A stretch of DNA of 64,000 nucleotides from Aldehydirespirator sp965221185 (GTDB lineage: Bacteria; Actinomycetota; Acidimicrobiia; Acidimicrobiales; Aldehydirespiratoraceae): NCBI GenBank assembly GCA_965221185.1, contig OZ244866.1:1550001-1614000 (forward strand). Reading direction: 5' to 3'. Below, in pieces: positions 25,457 to 33,561 of the stretch (positions are counted from its first letter, which is position 1; each line of letters starts with the position of its first letter). The notes under the pieces were generated by a model, which saw only the letters and a list, made by a program, of their open reading frames with translations, was not told where the DNA came from and ran no database searches. The translations under genes and the position numbers were made by a program.

Positions 25457-26344
25457 GTGACGATGGCCGAGCCTGCCGGACTGCCGTCCCCGCCGGCTGT
25501 AGGCGAGACCGCCTTGCGGCCGGGAACCTTCGACGGCAGCACCGTGCTCGTCACCGGCGGGGGCACCGGCCTCGGCAAGGCCATCGCGGCGGAGTTCGCG
25601 CGGCTCGGAGCTGCCATCGTGATTGCGAGCCGCTCGGCCGAGCACCTCGAGGCGGGCCGGACCGCGATGGAGGAACTCGGAGCCAGTGTGGCCACCGCGG
25701 CGTGCGACATCCGCGATCCGGCATCCGTCGCAGCCGCCTTCGACGTGGCCGAGACCACTCTCGGGCTGCCCGACGTGCTGGTCAACAACGCAGCGGCCAA
25801 TTTCCCGGTGCCGGCCGAGGACATGTCGCCCAACGCCTGGCGCGCCGTGGTGGACATCACCCTCAACGGCACGTTCAACTGCACCCGCGAGATGGGGCGC
25901 CGACACCTGGCCGCGGGCACGCCCGGCTCGGTGATCAACATCGGCGCCTCCTACGCCTGGACGGGGGGGCCGGGCTTTGCCCACTCGGCCGCAGCCAAGG
26001 CGGGCGTCAAAAGCCTCACCGAGTCGCTGGCGGTGGAATGGGGACCCTACGGGATCCAGGTGAACTGCCTGGTGCCCGGGCTGTTCCCCCATGAGGACAT
26101 GACCACCGACATCCGCTCCAGCCTCGACCGCACCGGCGACAAGGACATCTGCCAGCCCGCGTTGCGAGTGGGGGAGCGCCAGGAGCTGGGGTGGGCGGCC
26201 ACGTTCCTGGCGTCGCCCTACGGACGGTTCATCTCGGGGCACACGCTGGTGGTGGACGGGGCCAACTGGCTGCGCCGCTCAATGACCAGCCCCCCGGTGG
26301 TCACCGTGCGAGACCAGATGGGCCGCGGCCCATTCGACCCCTGA
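25457..26344 (+). CDS. Short-chain dehydrogenase, 2,4-dienoyl-CoA reductase-like
   Basis: 295 aa. Rossmann SDR: VLVTGGGTGLGKAIA (about residues 30-44), DVLVNNAAANFPVPAEDM near 112 and VINIGASYAWTGGPGFAHSA near 155, followed by AAKAGVKSL. The usual Y-x3-K catalytic pair is replaced: the Lys is present, but the Tyr position holds Phe/His. That is the pattern of 2,4-dienoyl-CoA reductases, which lack the classical Tyr. The C-terminus FISGHTLVVDGANWLRR is typical. GTG at 25457 or ATG at 25463 starts it. In-frame sequence upstream encodes a CPICG zinc-ribbon-like piece (see findings). Confidence 0.88.
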   Translation: MTMAEPAGLPSPPAVGETALRPGTFDGSTVLVTGGGTGLGKAIAAEFARLGAAIVIASRSAEHLEAGRTAMEELGASVATAACDIRDPASVAAAFDVAETTLGLPDVLVNNAAANFPVPAEDMSPNAWRAVVDITLNGTFNCTREMGRRHLAAGTPGSVINIGASYAWTGGPGFAHSAAAKAGVKSLTESLAVEWGPYGIQVNCLVPGLFPHEDMTTDIRSSLDRTGDKDICQPALRVGERQELGWAATFLASPYGRFISGHTLVVDGANWLRRSMTSPPVVTVRDQMGRGPFDP

Positions 26345-26368
26345 CGGCACAGCGACCGAAGAAGTCGA

Positions 26369-26397
26369 TTGGACAAGCGGGGCGGCTCGCGTAGCAT
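26369..26397 (+). promoter_or_regulatory. Sigma-70-type promoter for the secreted protein gene
   Basis: TTGGAC (26369-26374), a 17-bp spacer, then TAGCAT (26392-26397). This leaves a leader of about 60 nt; a GGGAGGTTC stretch just upstream of the ATG at 26466 serves as ribosome binding site. Confidence 0.5.
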
Positions 26398-26465
26398 CCG
26401 CCCGCCGTCGTGATCATGGACGAGGATCGCCCGCTCGTGCGGGAGGTCAGACAGGGAGGTTCATC

Positions 26466-28967
26466 ATGCACGGATCCCGGTTCCTCAAGTCGGCCCGAGC
26501 GCTGGTCGTAGCGGGCGGAACCGTAGCCCTGGTCGCCACTGCGCTAGCTCTGGCCGGCACAGGCACCGCGCTGGGCCAGGCCACCGAGGACTGCGAGGTC
26601 ACCGACCTGGGCACCCTGGGCAACTCGGTGGACAGCGTGCTGGTTGCGGAGGGACGCTGGACGACCGAGGACTGCGACTCGCGTTTCCTAGCCGGCAGCG
26701 ACGCCCACATCTACCGGTTCCACATCGCGGAGGCAGGACGGATCAGGATCGGCCTGACGTCCGGCGAGGCCGACTCCTACCTCTACCTGCTCGCAGAAGA
26801 CGGGAGCCGCATCACCGACAACGACGACAACGGGGCGCGCCTCGATGCCCGTATCGAGCGCGACGTCGCGGCCGGTACCTACATGGTCGAGGCCACCACC
26901 GTCGGCGGGCGCGATCGGGGCCCGGCCGACTTCACGCTCACCGTGAGTCGAGTCGGCGGCTGCGATTTCGTCCATCTCGGCACGCTGGAACCGGGCGTCG
27001 ACCTGACGGCATCGGGAACCTGGTCGCTCGACACGTGCGGCTCGCGCTTCGTGTCGAGCCATCCCGCCCACGCCTACTCCTTCAATCTGACCGAAGCCGC
27101 TCGCGTGCGCATCGACCTCGAGTCCGAGAACGGCGACCCAGTCCTGTCACTGGCGTCATTGCAGCACGGCGTCGTCGGAGCCAACGACGACGGAGGCGAG
27201 CGCAGCAATTCTCGCATCGAGCAGTACCTGCAGGCTGGCCTCTACTTTGTCGAAGGAACGACCTACTACGCGCGCGACTACCAGCCGCTACAGGCTGATT
27301 TCACCCTCACCGTCCACCTCGTCGACGAGTCGGCCCGCCAGCAGAGCGCCCTGCTAAAGATCGAGGCAGTCCGCACTCCCACTGAGGTGGTGGCAGGCGA
27401 TCCGTTCCCAGTCCAATTCCGGGTCGGGAACGTCGGCGGGGGAAATCTGCCCGACGACGGCAGCCACGCCCGGCTCTGGGTGGTCGGGAGCGGCGTATCC
27501 GATCATCTCGGCCGTTTCTCGGGAATATGGGATGCCGGCGTCGCCTACCACACCAGCGACGAGGTCGCGAGCGCGTCGAGCACCGCGATCGAGGACATAG
27601 GGCCCTTCGAGGCCGCGATCAGCCAGCACGGCCCCTCGTGGGTTTTCGTCGGGGTGGTCACCGACGACGCCGACGGCAACGAGATCGGGTTCCACGGACT
27701 CTGGCACAACCTGTTGGTGCTGAGCGGACCGACCTTCGATTCCGTCAAGGTCGACGTCGACGGCACGGTCTACACGGTGTCGGCCGAGGCCGACACCGAC
27801 GGGGACGTGACGACGACGGTGAGCGCAGTCACAGACTCGGAGGCCGAAGTAGACCGAACTGTCCGGGCGAAGGCGATCTACGCGGCGGGCGTGCGCACGC
27901 AGCTGCTGGACGGCATCTTCGAACGGCCCGAGATCACCGAACTGTCCCGAACGGCTGAGCCGGATCCGGTCAGCGTGTCAGACCCCGCATCGAGCACCCT
28001 TCTGAAGGCGCTCGGACAGCGGTTTGCGAGTGCGGACGGTGTAGCGAAGCTACAGAGGGCTCTCGCTCGCGGCGAGGCGATCAACCCCGTCACGGTCGAA
28101 GAGTCAGTGCTGGCGACGTCTCGAACGGCGTTGTCGCAGTACGCCTCGATGGCCGACTCCTGGAGTTCTCTGGTCGAGCGGACGGGCGCCGGAGGGGCAT
28201 TGTCGTTCGACGAGGCCCTGACAGTCCACTCCCAGCTCACCTACGCCGAGCGTCTCATCTCCCCGGCAGTGACCGCTGGAGAGCTCGTCGCCGCGGCCCG
28301 AGCCGCCAGCGGAGGCTGGGACGATCCGGCGGTCCGAGCGATGATGGCCGAACATGCGAGTTGCCGTCCGGGACCGGCCGCGCTGCGCGACGCCCTCGAG
28401 GCAGCCGGAGTAGCGAACATTGACGAACTGCTGGCACTCGGCGCGGAGATGCGCTTCGTTCGCCCGGTCCACGGCCTGGCTATCGACGGAGCGCTCTGCG
28501 CGGCCACCGAAGCCGACCAGGCCAACTCGCGATTCCTGCGGCGCCTGTCGATTGGTAGCAGCTTCGAGCTTCGCAAGCTGCTCGCGCCCCAGACGACTAC
28601 AGCACCGGCGCCCGAGCCGCACCGGCTACGGATCATCGCCCGGGTTGGCGACAACGGACGCGTCGAGCACGGCGTGGAGTTGACCGGCGGCAGGCGCATC
28701 CTGCCGCCGGAGCGGTTCCTGCCCGCCGACGCCCCCGCGGGGACGTGGAAGCTGAGCGGGGAGGTCAGGGTGTGGCCGGTACCGATCGGGAAGATCCAAG
28801 CCCGGCGCCTGGCCGACGGCCGCGTCGAGATGGGGTTCCTTAGCGCGGACGGCAGGGAGATCACACCCGACATCGCCTACCTTCCAGCCGACGCTCCAGA
28901 GGGAGTCTGGTTCCGCAGCAGCGAGATCGCGGTGCCCGTTGCCCCCATGATGAGCGCGGGCGGCTAG
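26466..28967 (+). CDS. Large secreted multidomain protein with duplicated pre-peptidase-like domains
   Basis: 833 aa. Sec signal peptide (charged MHGSRFLKSAR, hydrophobic VVAGGTVALVATALALAG, cleavage after about residue 39). Two homologous domains of about 110 residues follow (roughly 42-150 and 155-268), each with paired Cys, a Y-x-F/A-Y-x-F strand, an NDD turn and a G-x-Y-x-V-E-x-T-T strand, as in bacterial pre-peptidase C-terminal (PPC) domains. A CARDB-like beta region lies around 285-410, a helical region around 440-700, and two copies of a roughly 45-residue motif (A-x-R-L-A-D-G-R-V-E, then FLPADAP) at the C-terminus. No catalytic site or wall anchor is seen; an extracellular binding or adhesion role is a guess. 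Confidence 0.8.
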   Translation: MHGSRFLKSARALVVAGGTVALVATALALAGTGTALGQATEDCEVTDLGTLGNSVDSVLVAEGRWTTEDCDSRFLAGSDAHIYRFHIAEAGRIRIGLTSGEADSYLYLLAEDGSRITDNDDNGARLDARIERDVAAGTYMVEATTVGGRDRGPADFTLTVSRVGGCDFVHLGTLEPGVDLTASGTWSLDTCGSRFVSSHPAHAYSFNLTEAARVRIDLESENGDPVLSLASLQHGVVGANDDGGERSNSRIEQYLQAGLYFVEGTTYYARDYQPLQADFTLTVHLVDESARQQSALLKIEAVRTPTEVVAGDPFPVQFRVGNVGGGNLPDDGSHARLWVVGSGVSDHLGRFSGIWDAGVAYHTSDEVASASSTAIEDIGPFEAAISQHGPSWVFVGVVTDDADGNEIGFHGLWHNLLVLSGPTFDSVKVDVDGTVYTVSAEADTDGDVTTTVSAVTDSEAEVDRTVRAKAIYAAGVRTQLLDGIFERPEITELSRTAEPDPVSVSDPASSTLLKALGQRFASADGVAKLQRALARGEAINPVTVEESVLATSRTALSQYASMADSWSSLVERTGAGGALSFDEALTVHSQLTYAERLISPAVTAGELVAAARAASGGWDDPAVRAMMAEHASCRPGPAALRDALEAAGVANIDELLALGAEMRFVRPVHGLAIDGALCAATEADQANSRFLRRLSIGSSFELRKLLAPQTTTAPAPEPHRLRIIARVGDNGRVEHGVELTGGRRILPPERFLPADAPAGTWKLSGEVRVWPVPIGKIQARRLADGRVEMGFLSADGREITPDIAYLPADAPEGVWFRSSEIAVPVAPMMSAGG

Positions 28968-29016
28968 CCGACGGCTAGCTCCGCGACGGAGCAGCCCGCC
29001 GAGACCCGCGAGGCGG

Positions 29017-29464
29017 CTAGCTAGATTTCCCCGAGAAGACCCAGCGGCGCTTGAGCCGGGTCTTCTCGCGCTGCAGCAAGTGGTCGACGTGGTGATCCTC
29101 GTCGCAGTCATCGACCGAGGTCTCCAGCTGGATGGTGGAGTGCGCGATGCCATGGCCCTCGCGGGCTATGCGCCGAAGCTCGCGCAGCAAGGCGTTGTGG
29201 TCGCCCTCGTAGTCGGGATCGGCCAGCACGTGCGCGGTGAGCGAGACGTAGCCGGAAGTAACCGTCCACACGTGGATGTCGTGCACGACGGTCACGCCGG
29301 GTACCTCCTCTATGTCGTGGCAGAGCCGGTACAGGTCGAGGTTCTTGGGAGTGCCCTCGATCAGCACCAGCAGGCGTCAACGCCAGCGCTGCGAGAAGGC
29401 TGCGCCGCGATGCCTCGCGCACCTCGTGGTGGTCGTGATGGGAATGCTGAATCGAGTGGGTCAT
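29017..29464 (-). pseudogene. Remnant of a CDF zinc exporter lacking all membrane helices
   Basis: The minus strand begins with MTHSIQHSHHDHHEVREASR and SLLAALAL, the His-rich cytosolic start and first helix onset of a cation diffusion facilitator. It then jumps, in another frame, to LIEGTPKNLDLYRLCHDIEE and the full C-terminal dimerisation domain (HDIHVWTVTSGYVSLTAHVL, DHHVDHLLQR). The six transmembrane helices, about 190 codons, are missing. It is a paralogue of the intact-looking CDF gene 50 bp upstream (29514-30602), with nearly the same C-terminal domain. The dimerisation domain (29017-29367) could still be translated from its own start as a soluble protein. Confidence 0.75.
29032..29068 (-). 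terminator. Perfect 11-bp inverted repeat at the 3' end of the CDF remnant
   Basis: CGAGAAGACCC (29032-29042) and GGGTCTTCTCG (29058-29068) are exact reverse complements around a 15-nt loop, and form part of the last codons of the remnant. The hairpin would end minus-strand transcription of the zur-CDF operon. There is no T-tract, so termination is uncertain. Confidence 0.45.
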
Positions 29465-29513
29465 AGTCGTAGTGTCGGAAGAAAACCTGTGCTTCTTGCG
29501 GCCATCTGGCGCT

Positions 29514-30602
29514 TCAGCAAGCGGTCGACCCCTCAGTGGTGGTGGCCGAAGACAAGCCTGCGCTTCTTACGGGCCATCTGGCGCTGCAGCAGGTGGTCCA
29601 CATGGTGGTCCTCGCGGCTGCACCCCCTCCGGAGGTCTCCAGCTGGATCGTGGTGTGCGCTATCGCATGCTCTTGGTTGGCGATTCGCCGCAGCTCCCGC
29701 AGCATGTCGTCGTAGTCGCCCACATGATCCGGGTCGGCCAGCACATGCACCGTGAGTGACACGTACCCGGAGGTCACCGTCCAGGCGTGCACGTCGTGAA
29801 TGACGGTCACGCCGGGCACATCTTCCATGTCCGAGCACAGCTTGTACAGGTCAAGGTGCCTTGGGGTGCCCTCGACCAAGACTTGCAGCACCGAGGTGAC
29901 CAGATGCCAGGAGCTAATCAAGATCAACAGTGCGATCAGCAAGCTGAGGATGGGATCGACGATGCTCCATCCGAAGAAGATGACGACGACTGCGGAGACG
30001 ATGAGAGCCACCGAGCCCATCAGGTCGGCAATCACGTGCTGGAGGGCTCCCTCGACGTTGAGGCTGCGCTCCGACGCACCGTGCAGCATGTAGGCCGCAA
30101 CCAGGTTCACGAGAAGGCCGATGCCGCCGACGATCAGGACCGTGCCGCCCTCGATGTCCTTGGGGTTGATGAACCGGTGGATGGCCTCCCAGATGATCCA
30201 CGCCGATATGAGCCACAACGACAGCGCGTTGACCGCGGCGGCGAGGATCTCGGCTCGGTTGTAGCCGTAGGTTCGCTCGGCCGAAACCGGTCGCTTGGCA
30301 AGCCATACCGCGAACAGGGCCAGGCCGATCGAGGCGCTGTCGGTCAGCATGTGCCCGGCATCGGCCACCAGGGCCAGGCTTCCCGACAGGAACCCGCCTA
30401 TGACCTCGACCACCATGAAGGTGGCGGTCATGATGAGCGCACCGATGAGGACGCGCCGGGAGCTCTCTCTCAGGTCGTGATGGTGGTGGCCGTGATCGTG
30501 GCCGCAGTCCTCGCCGTGCGCGTGATCGTGCCCCGCGTGCTCGCAATCCTCAGGACGGTCGTGGTCGTGGCCCTGGCGAGAGCCAGCCTCAGCGGTGGCC
30601 AC
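29514..30602 (-). CDS. CDF-family zinc exporter, C-terminal frameshift
   Basis: 362 aa. Cation diffusion facilitator (ZitB/CzcD type): antiports Zn2+ for protons across the inner membrane. A His-rich N-terminus (HGEDCGHDHGHHHHD) is followed by six membrane helices with the metal sites ALVADAGHMLTDS (HxxxD, near residue 80) and LQHVIADLMGSVAL (near 188), then the dimerisation domain (HDVHAWTVTSGYVS). After TIQLETSGG the frame departs from its family. In the neighbouring frame it would read CSREDHHVDHLLQRQMARKK and end at 29533; one extra base in the five-C run at 29623-29627 (plus strand) explains this. GTG start overlaps the zur stop by one base (TAGTG). Confidence 0.88.
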   Translation of the reverse strand: MATAEAGSRQGHDHDRPEDCEHAGHDHAHGEDCGHDHGHHHHDLRESSRRVLIGALIMTATFMVVEVIGGFLSGSLALVADAGHMLTDSASIGLALFAVWLAKRPVSAERTYGYNRAEILAAAVNALSLWLISAWIIWEAIHRFINPKDIEGGTVLIVGGIGLLVNLVAAYMLHGASERSLNVEGALQHVIADLMGSVALIVSAVVVIFFGWSIVDPILSLLIALLILISSWHLVTSVLQVLVEGTPRHLDLYKLCSDMEDVPGVTVIHDVHAWTVTSGYVSLTVHVLADPDHVGDYDDMLRELRRIANQEHAIAHTTIQLETSGGGAAARTTMWTTCCSARWPVRSAGLSSATTTEGSTAC

Positions 30603-31405
30603 TACGCGGCGTTACAGCACTCTTCGGTGTGAATGTGCTCTTCCATGTCGCAGTGGTCGGCGTGGTCGGCGTGCGAATGCTCCGGGACGTCACAGTGGTC
30701 GCCGTGGTCGTGATCGTCATCGCAGTGATCAGCGTGATTGTGCTCCTCCATGCCGCAGTGGTCGGCATGGTCGGCGTGCGTATGTTGCGGATGGTCATAG
30801 CACGCGTCGGAGTGGGCATGGGCCCTTACACACTCCCCATTGGTTGTGTCGTCGGCATGCGCAGCCGAGCGTTGGGAGTCATTGTTACCGCTCCAAGTGT
30901 CGTCAGATAAATGACCCCCCGGTGGCTCGCAGGAAGAGCAGTGCCCGTGCAGGTCGAGCAGATGACGCAGGGGGGTGAAGGCCGCCCGTCGCGCCGCCTC
31001 CGCAAGGTTGCGGTCGACCAAGTCCTCTAGCTCTTCGTCCAGGTGTATGTCCTCGATGGTGCCGCAGGCCACACACACGAGGTGGTGGTGATGCGACAAC
31101 AGCGGCTCGGCCAGCTCGAAGTAGGCACGATCGCCCCGGATCGAGATCCGGTTGACCACTCCCGAGCGCTCGAGCACTTCGAGGTTGCGGTAGGTCGAGC
31201 TGACGGGCAGATCGGGGGCGGTCGACGCGATCTCGGGCAGCGTGACCGGGTGTCCCGCGTTCGCTAGTGCGTCGATCAGCCGCCGACGCCCGGGGGTGTA
31301 GCGATTGTCATGTCGCGCCAGACGCACGCGTACCATGGCGTGAAGATCTCGGAGGGCGGGGGTCAGGTCAGGTTCGCCTGTTGTCTCGGGCATGACGCAA
31401 GCCAT
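30602..31405 (-). CDS. zur: Zur/Fur-family metalloregulator with a 100-residue His/Cys-rich tail
   Basis: 267 aa, against 130-150 for normal Fur proteins. The Fur core is complete: winged helix (NRYTPGRRRLIDALANAGHP, SSTYRNLEVLERSGVVNRI), SHHHHLVCVACGTIEDI near residue 105, and the structural second CxxC in HGHCSSCEPPG near 155. Beyond about residue 165 comes a tail of repeated His/Cys/Asp motifs (HADHADHCGMEEHNHADHCD, then DHGDHCDVPEHSHADHADHC) ending in HTEECCNAA. Divergent from znuA across a Zur-type box and upstream of a zinc exporter, it most likely senses zinc. ATG at 31393 is an alternative start. Confidence 0.9.
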   Translation of the reverse strand: MACVMPETTGEPDLTPALRDLHAMVRVRLARHDNRYTPGRRRLIDALANAGHPVTLPEIASTAPDLPVSSTYRNLEVLERSGVVNRISIRGDRAYFELAEPLLSHHHHLVCVACGTIEDIHLDEELEDLVDRNLAEAARRAAFTPLRHLLDLHGHCSSCEPPGGHLSDDTWSGNNDSQRSAAHADDTTNGECVRAHAHSDACYDHPQHTHADHADHCGMEEHNHADHCDDDHDHGDHCDVPEHSHADHADHCDMEEHIHTEECCNAA

Positions 31406-31411
31406 CGTGAT

Positions 31412-31433
31412 TGAGAACTATTCTCATTATAGT
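31412..31433. promoter_or_regulatory. Zur-like operator between divergent zur and znuA promoters
   Basis: TGAGAACTATTCTCA (31412-31426) has 6-bp perfect arms and the 7-1-7 layout of actinobacterial Zur boxes. It abuts a plus-strand -10 (TATAGT, 31428-31433) for znuA. On the minus strand it abuts a perfect TATAAT (complement of 31426-31431) for zur. One bound dimer would silence both directions. znuA has a good ribosome site AAGGAG at 31464-31469. Confidence 0.7.
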
Positions 31434-31476
31434 GTGGTAGCGGCGAGCCGCACCCTTCTGACTAAGGAGTCTACCC

Positions 31477-32652
31477 GTGAAGCTCCTCCCCGGTTTCGAC
31501 AGTTCCAGTACCGTTGACCGAGACGGCCGCTCCCAGCAATCCCGAAGACCGGTCGCGCTTGCAGCTCTCGCCGCTGTGGCGCTCTGTGCCTCCTCGTGCG
31601 GAGGGGATCCGGAGGGCGAGGACTCGCCTCCGGCCGCGCCGGCCACTCCCACCATCCTCGTCACGACGGGCATCTGGGCCGACGTCGTCTCGAACGTGGC
31701 CTGTGGCGGCCTGGCCGACATCGAGACGATGATCCCGGTCGGCAGCGACCCGCACGGCTACGAGCCATCTCTACAGGACCGGGCCCGCATGGAGATTGCC
31801 GCGCTCGTAGTGGCCAACGGTCTCGAACTCGAAAAGGGCCTTGAGGACCCGCTTGAACAGGTCCGGGGTTCCGGCACTCCGGTCTTCGAGTTCGCCGAAG
31901 GCACGGAACCGATCCCATTCGCATTCGAGGGCGGGCACCACGGCGAGGACGAGGAAGAAGGCCACGACGAAGACGGGGACGAAGACGAGAAGGAAGGCCA
32001 CGACGAAAACGGGGACGAAGACGAGAAAGAAGGCCACGACGAAGACGGGGACGAAGACGAGAAAGAAGGCCACGACGAAGACGGGGACGAAGACGAGGAA
32101 GAAGAGGAAGGTCACGGCAGCGGGGGCGACCCCCACGTGTGGTTCGATCCCCACCGTGTGTCGGAGGCACTGCCCGGGCTCGCTCGCGTGCTGACCACAG
32201 AAGTTGGTCTCGATGCAGCCGCGATCGAGGCGTGCCAGGCCAGCTATCTGGCGGAGCTGGAGGCCGTCGACGCCGAGATCGCTGCCAAGGTCGAGCAGCT
32301 CCCGGCCGAGAACCGCAAGCTGGTCACCAACCATGAGGCGCTCGGATACTTCGCTGATCGCTACGGATTCGAGGTGATCGGCACGGTGATCCCAACGCCG
32401 GCGAGCCTGGCGCAGGCCAGCCCGGCCCAACTCGAGGAACTGGCCGAGATCATCGAGCACGAGGCAATCAAGGCAATCTTCGCCGAGACCCTGCACTCAG
32501 TCGACGACGTGGAGGCTGTGGCGGACCGGGTAGGCGACGTCGATGTGGTCACGCTCTACACCGGCAGCCTCGGCCCTCCGGGCAGCGGCGCCGAGACCTA
32601 CGTCGGGTTCCTGCGCACCAACGCCGATCTCATTGTCGACGCCTTGGGCTGA
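31477..32652 (+). CDS. znuA: Zinc ABC transporter substrate-binding protein with a 12-residue tandem repeat
   Basis: 391 aa. Cluster A-I zinc-binding protein. N-terminal membrane segment VALAALAAVALCASSCGG with a lipobox-like cysteine, so probably a lipoprotein. Metal ligands: His in GSDPHGYEPSLQD (near 89), DPHVWFDPHRV (near 218), TNHEALGYFADRYGF (near 286) and Glu/His around AETLHSVDDVEAV. Between the first and second ligand is a His/acid loop made of four exact-length tandem copies of EGHDEDGDEDEK (31957-32100), unusually regular for this loop. GTG start after AAGGAG. Confidence 0.93.
   Translation: MKLLPGFDSSSTVDRDGRSQQSRRPVALAALAAVALCASSCGGDPEGEDSPPAAPATPTILVTTGIWADVVSNVACGGLADIETMIPVGSDPHGYEPSLQDRARMEIAALVVANGLELEKGLEDPLEQVRGSGTPVFEFAEGTEPIPFAFEGGHHGEDEEEGHDEDGDEDEKEGHDENGDEDEKEGHDEDGDEDEKEGHDEDGDEDEEEEEGHGSGGDPHVWFDPHRVSEALPGLARVLTTEVGLDAAAIEACQASYLAELEAVDAEIAAKVEQLPAENRKLVTNHEALGYFADRYGFEVIGTVIPTPASLAQASPAQLEELAEIIEHEAIKAIFAETLHSVDDVEAVADRVGDVDVVTLYTGSLGPPGSGAETYVGFLRTNADLIVDALG
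31957..32100 (+). repeat. Four tandem 36-bp units within znuA
   Basis: Units begin at 31957, 31993, 32029 and 32065 and each encodes EGHD(E/N)DGDEDE(K/E). They differ at only one or two bases, pointing to recent slippage or unequal exchange that keeps frame. Confidence 0.9.
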
Positions 32653-32673
32653 TTCGCACTAGAACGTCCGGCC

Positions 32674-33561
32674 ATGGAGTTCCTGACCGACCCGGTGGCG
32701 TGGTGGATCGACCCGTTCACGTCCAACGTGTTCATGCAGCGAGCTCTCTACGCGGGGCTGCTTGTCGTGCTCACCACGTCGGTCGTGGGCACGTGGGTGG
32801 TGCTGAGAGGCATGAGCTTCCTCGGCGACGCTCTGGCCCACGGGGTGCTGCCCGGCATCGCGGTGGCGTTCATCATCGGGGTGGACACCACCATCGGCGC
32901 CTTCGTCGCGGCCATCGCCATGGTGTGGGGCATCAACGTCATTCGCAGCCACTCGCCGCTTCCCGAAGACACCTCCATAGGCGTGCTGTTCGTCGGATTC
33001 CTGGCGCTGGCCGTGGCCATCATGTCCAGCTCGTCGGGGGCGTACACCGGGGACCTCAACCGCTTCCTGTTCGGCTCCATCACCGGCGTCGACGAGGGCG
33101 ATCTCCGCCGCCAGGCGATCGCGGCGGCGATATCGCTGGGCGGGGTGGCCGTGTTCTACCGGGCGTTCCTGGTCATGACCTTCGACCACGCCCAGGCCCA
33201 GGTGCTCGGCCTTCGCCCCCGCCTGGCCCACGGCGTTCTGCTCGTCCTGCTGGCCATCTCGATCATCGCATCGTTCGAGGCGGTGGGGAACCTGCTGGTG
33301 TTCGCCTTCCTGATCGCCCCGCCGGCCACCGCCGTGCTGCTGGTGCGCCGGGTGCCCCGCATCATGGTCACTGCTGCGGCCCTAGGGACCGCCTCTGCGG
33401 TCATCGGACTGCTGGTCAGCTACCACCACGACACCGCGGCCGGTGCCACCATGGCCCTGGCCACCGTCATCGTGTTCCTGGGAGTGCTGACCATCAAGGC
33501 GCTGCTGCAAGAAATCGGCTCGCGTCGCGGGCACTCGCATGCGGCCGTGGCGGGCTCCTGA
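32674..33561 (+). CDS. znuB: Zinc ABC transporter permease (ABC-3 family)
   Basis: 295 aa, about eight to nine transmembrane helices. Family motifs: VGTWVVLRGMSFLGDALAHG (about residues 38-57), SSSSGAYTGDLNRFLFGSI near 118, FEAVGNLLVFAFLIAPPATA near 210 (the coupling region with the ATPase) and the C-terminal cytosolic RRGHSHAAV with two His. It follows znuA by 21 bp. No ATPase gene is adjacent; the znuC-like gene at 15.7-16.6 kb is the only candidate in the window. Confidence 0.93.
   Translation: MEFLTDPVAWWIDPFTSNVFMQRALYAGLLVVLTTSVVGTWVVLRGMSFLGDALAHGVLPGIAVAFIIGVDTTIGAFVAAIAMVWGINVIRSHSPLPEDTSIGVLFVGFLALAVAIMSSSSGAYTGDLNRFLFGSITGVDEGDLRRQAIAAAISLGGVAVFYRAFLVMTFDHAQAQVLGLRPRLAHGVLLVLLAISIIASFEAVGNLLVFAFLIAPPATAVLLVRRVPRIMVTAAALGTASAVIGLLVSYHHDTAAGATMALATVIVFLGVLTIKALLQEIGSRRGHSHAAVAGS

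Noticed and set aside
31957..32100. 36-bp periodic array that could look like a CRISPR
   Set aside because: Units are contiguous without spacers and lie in frame within znuA.
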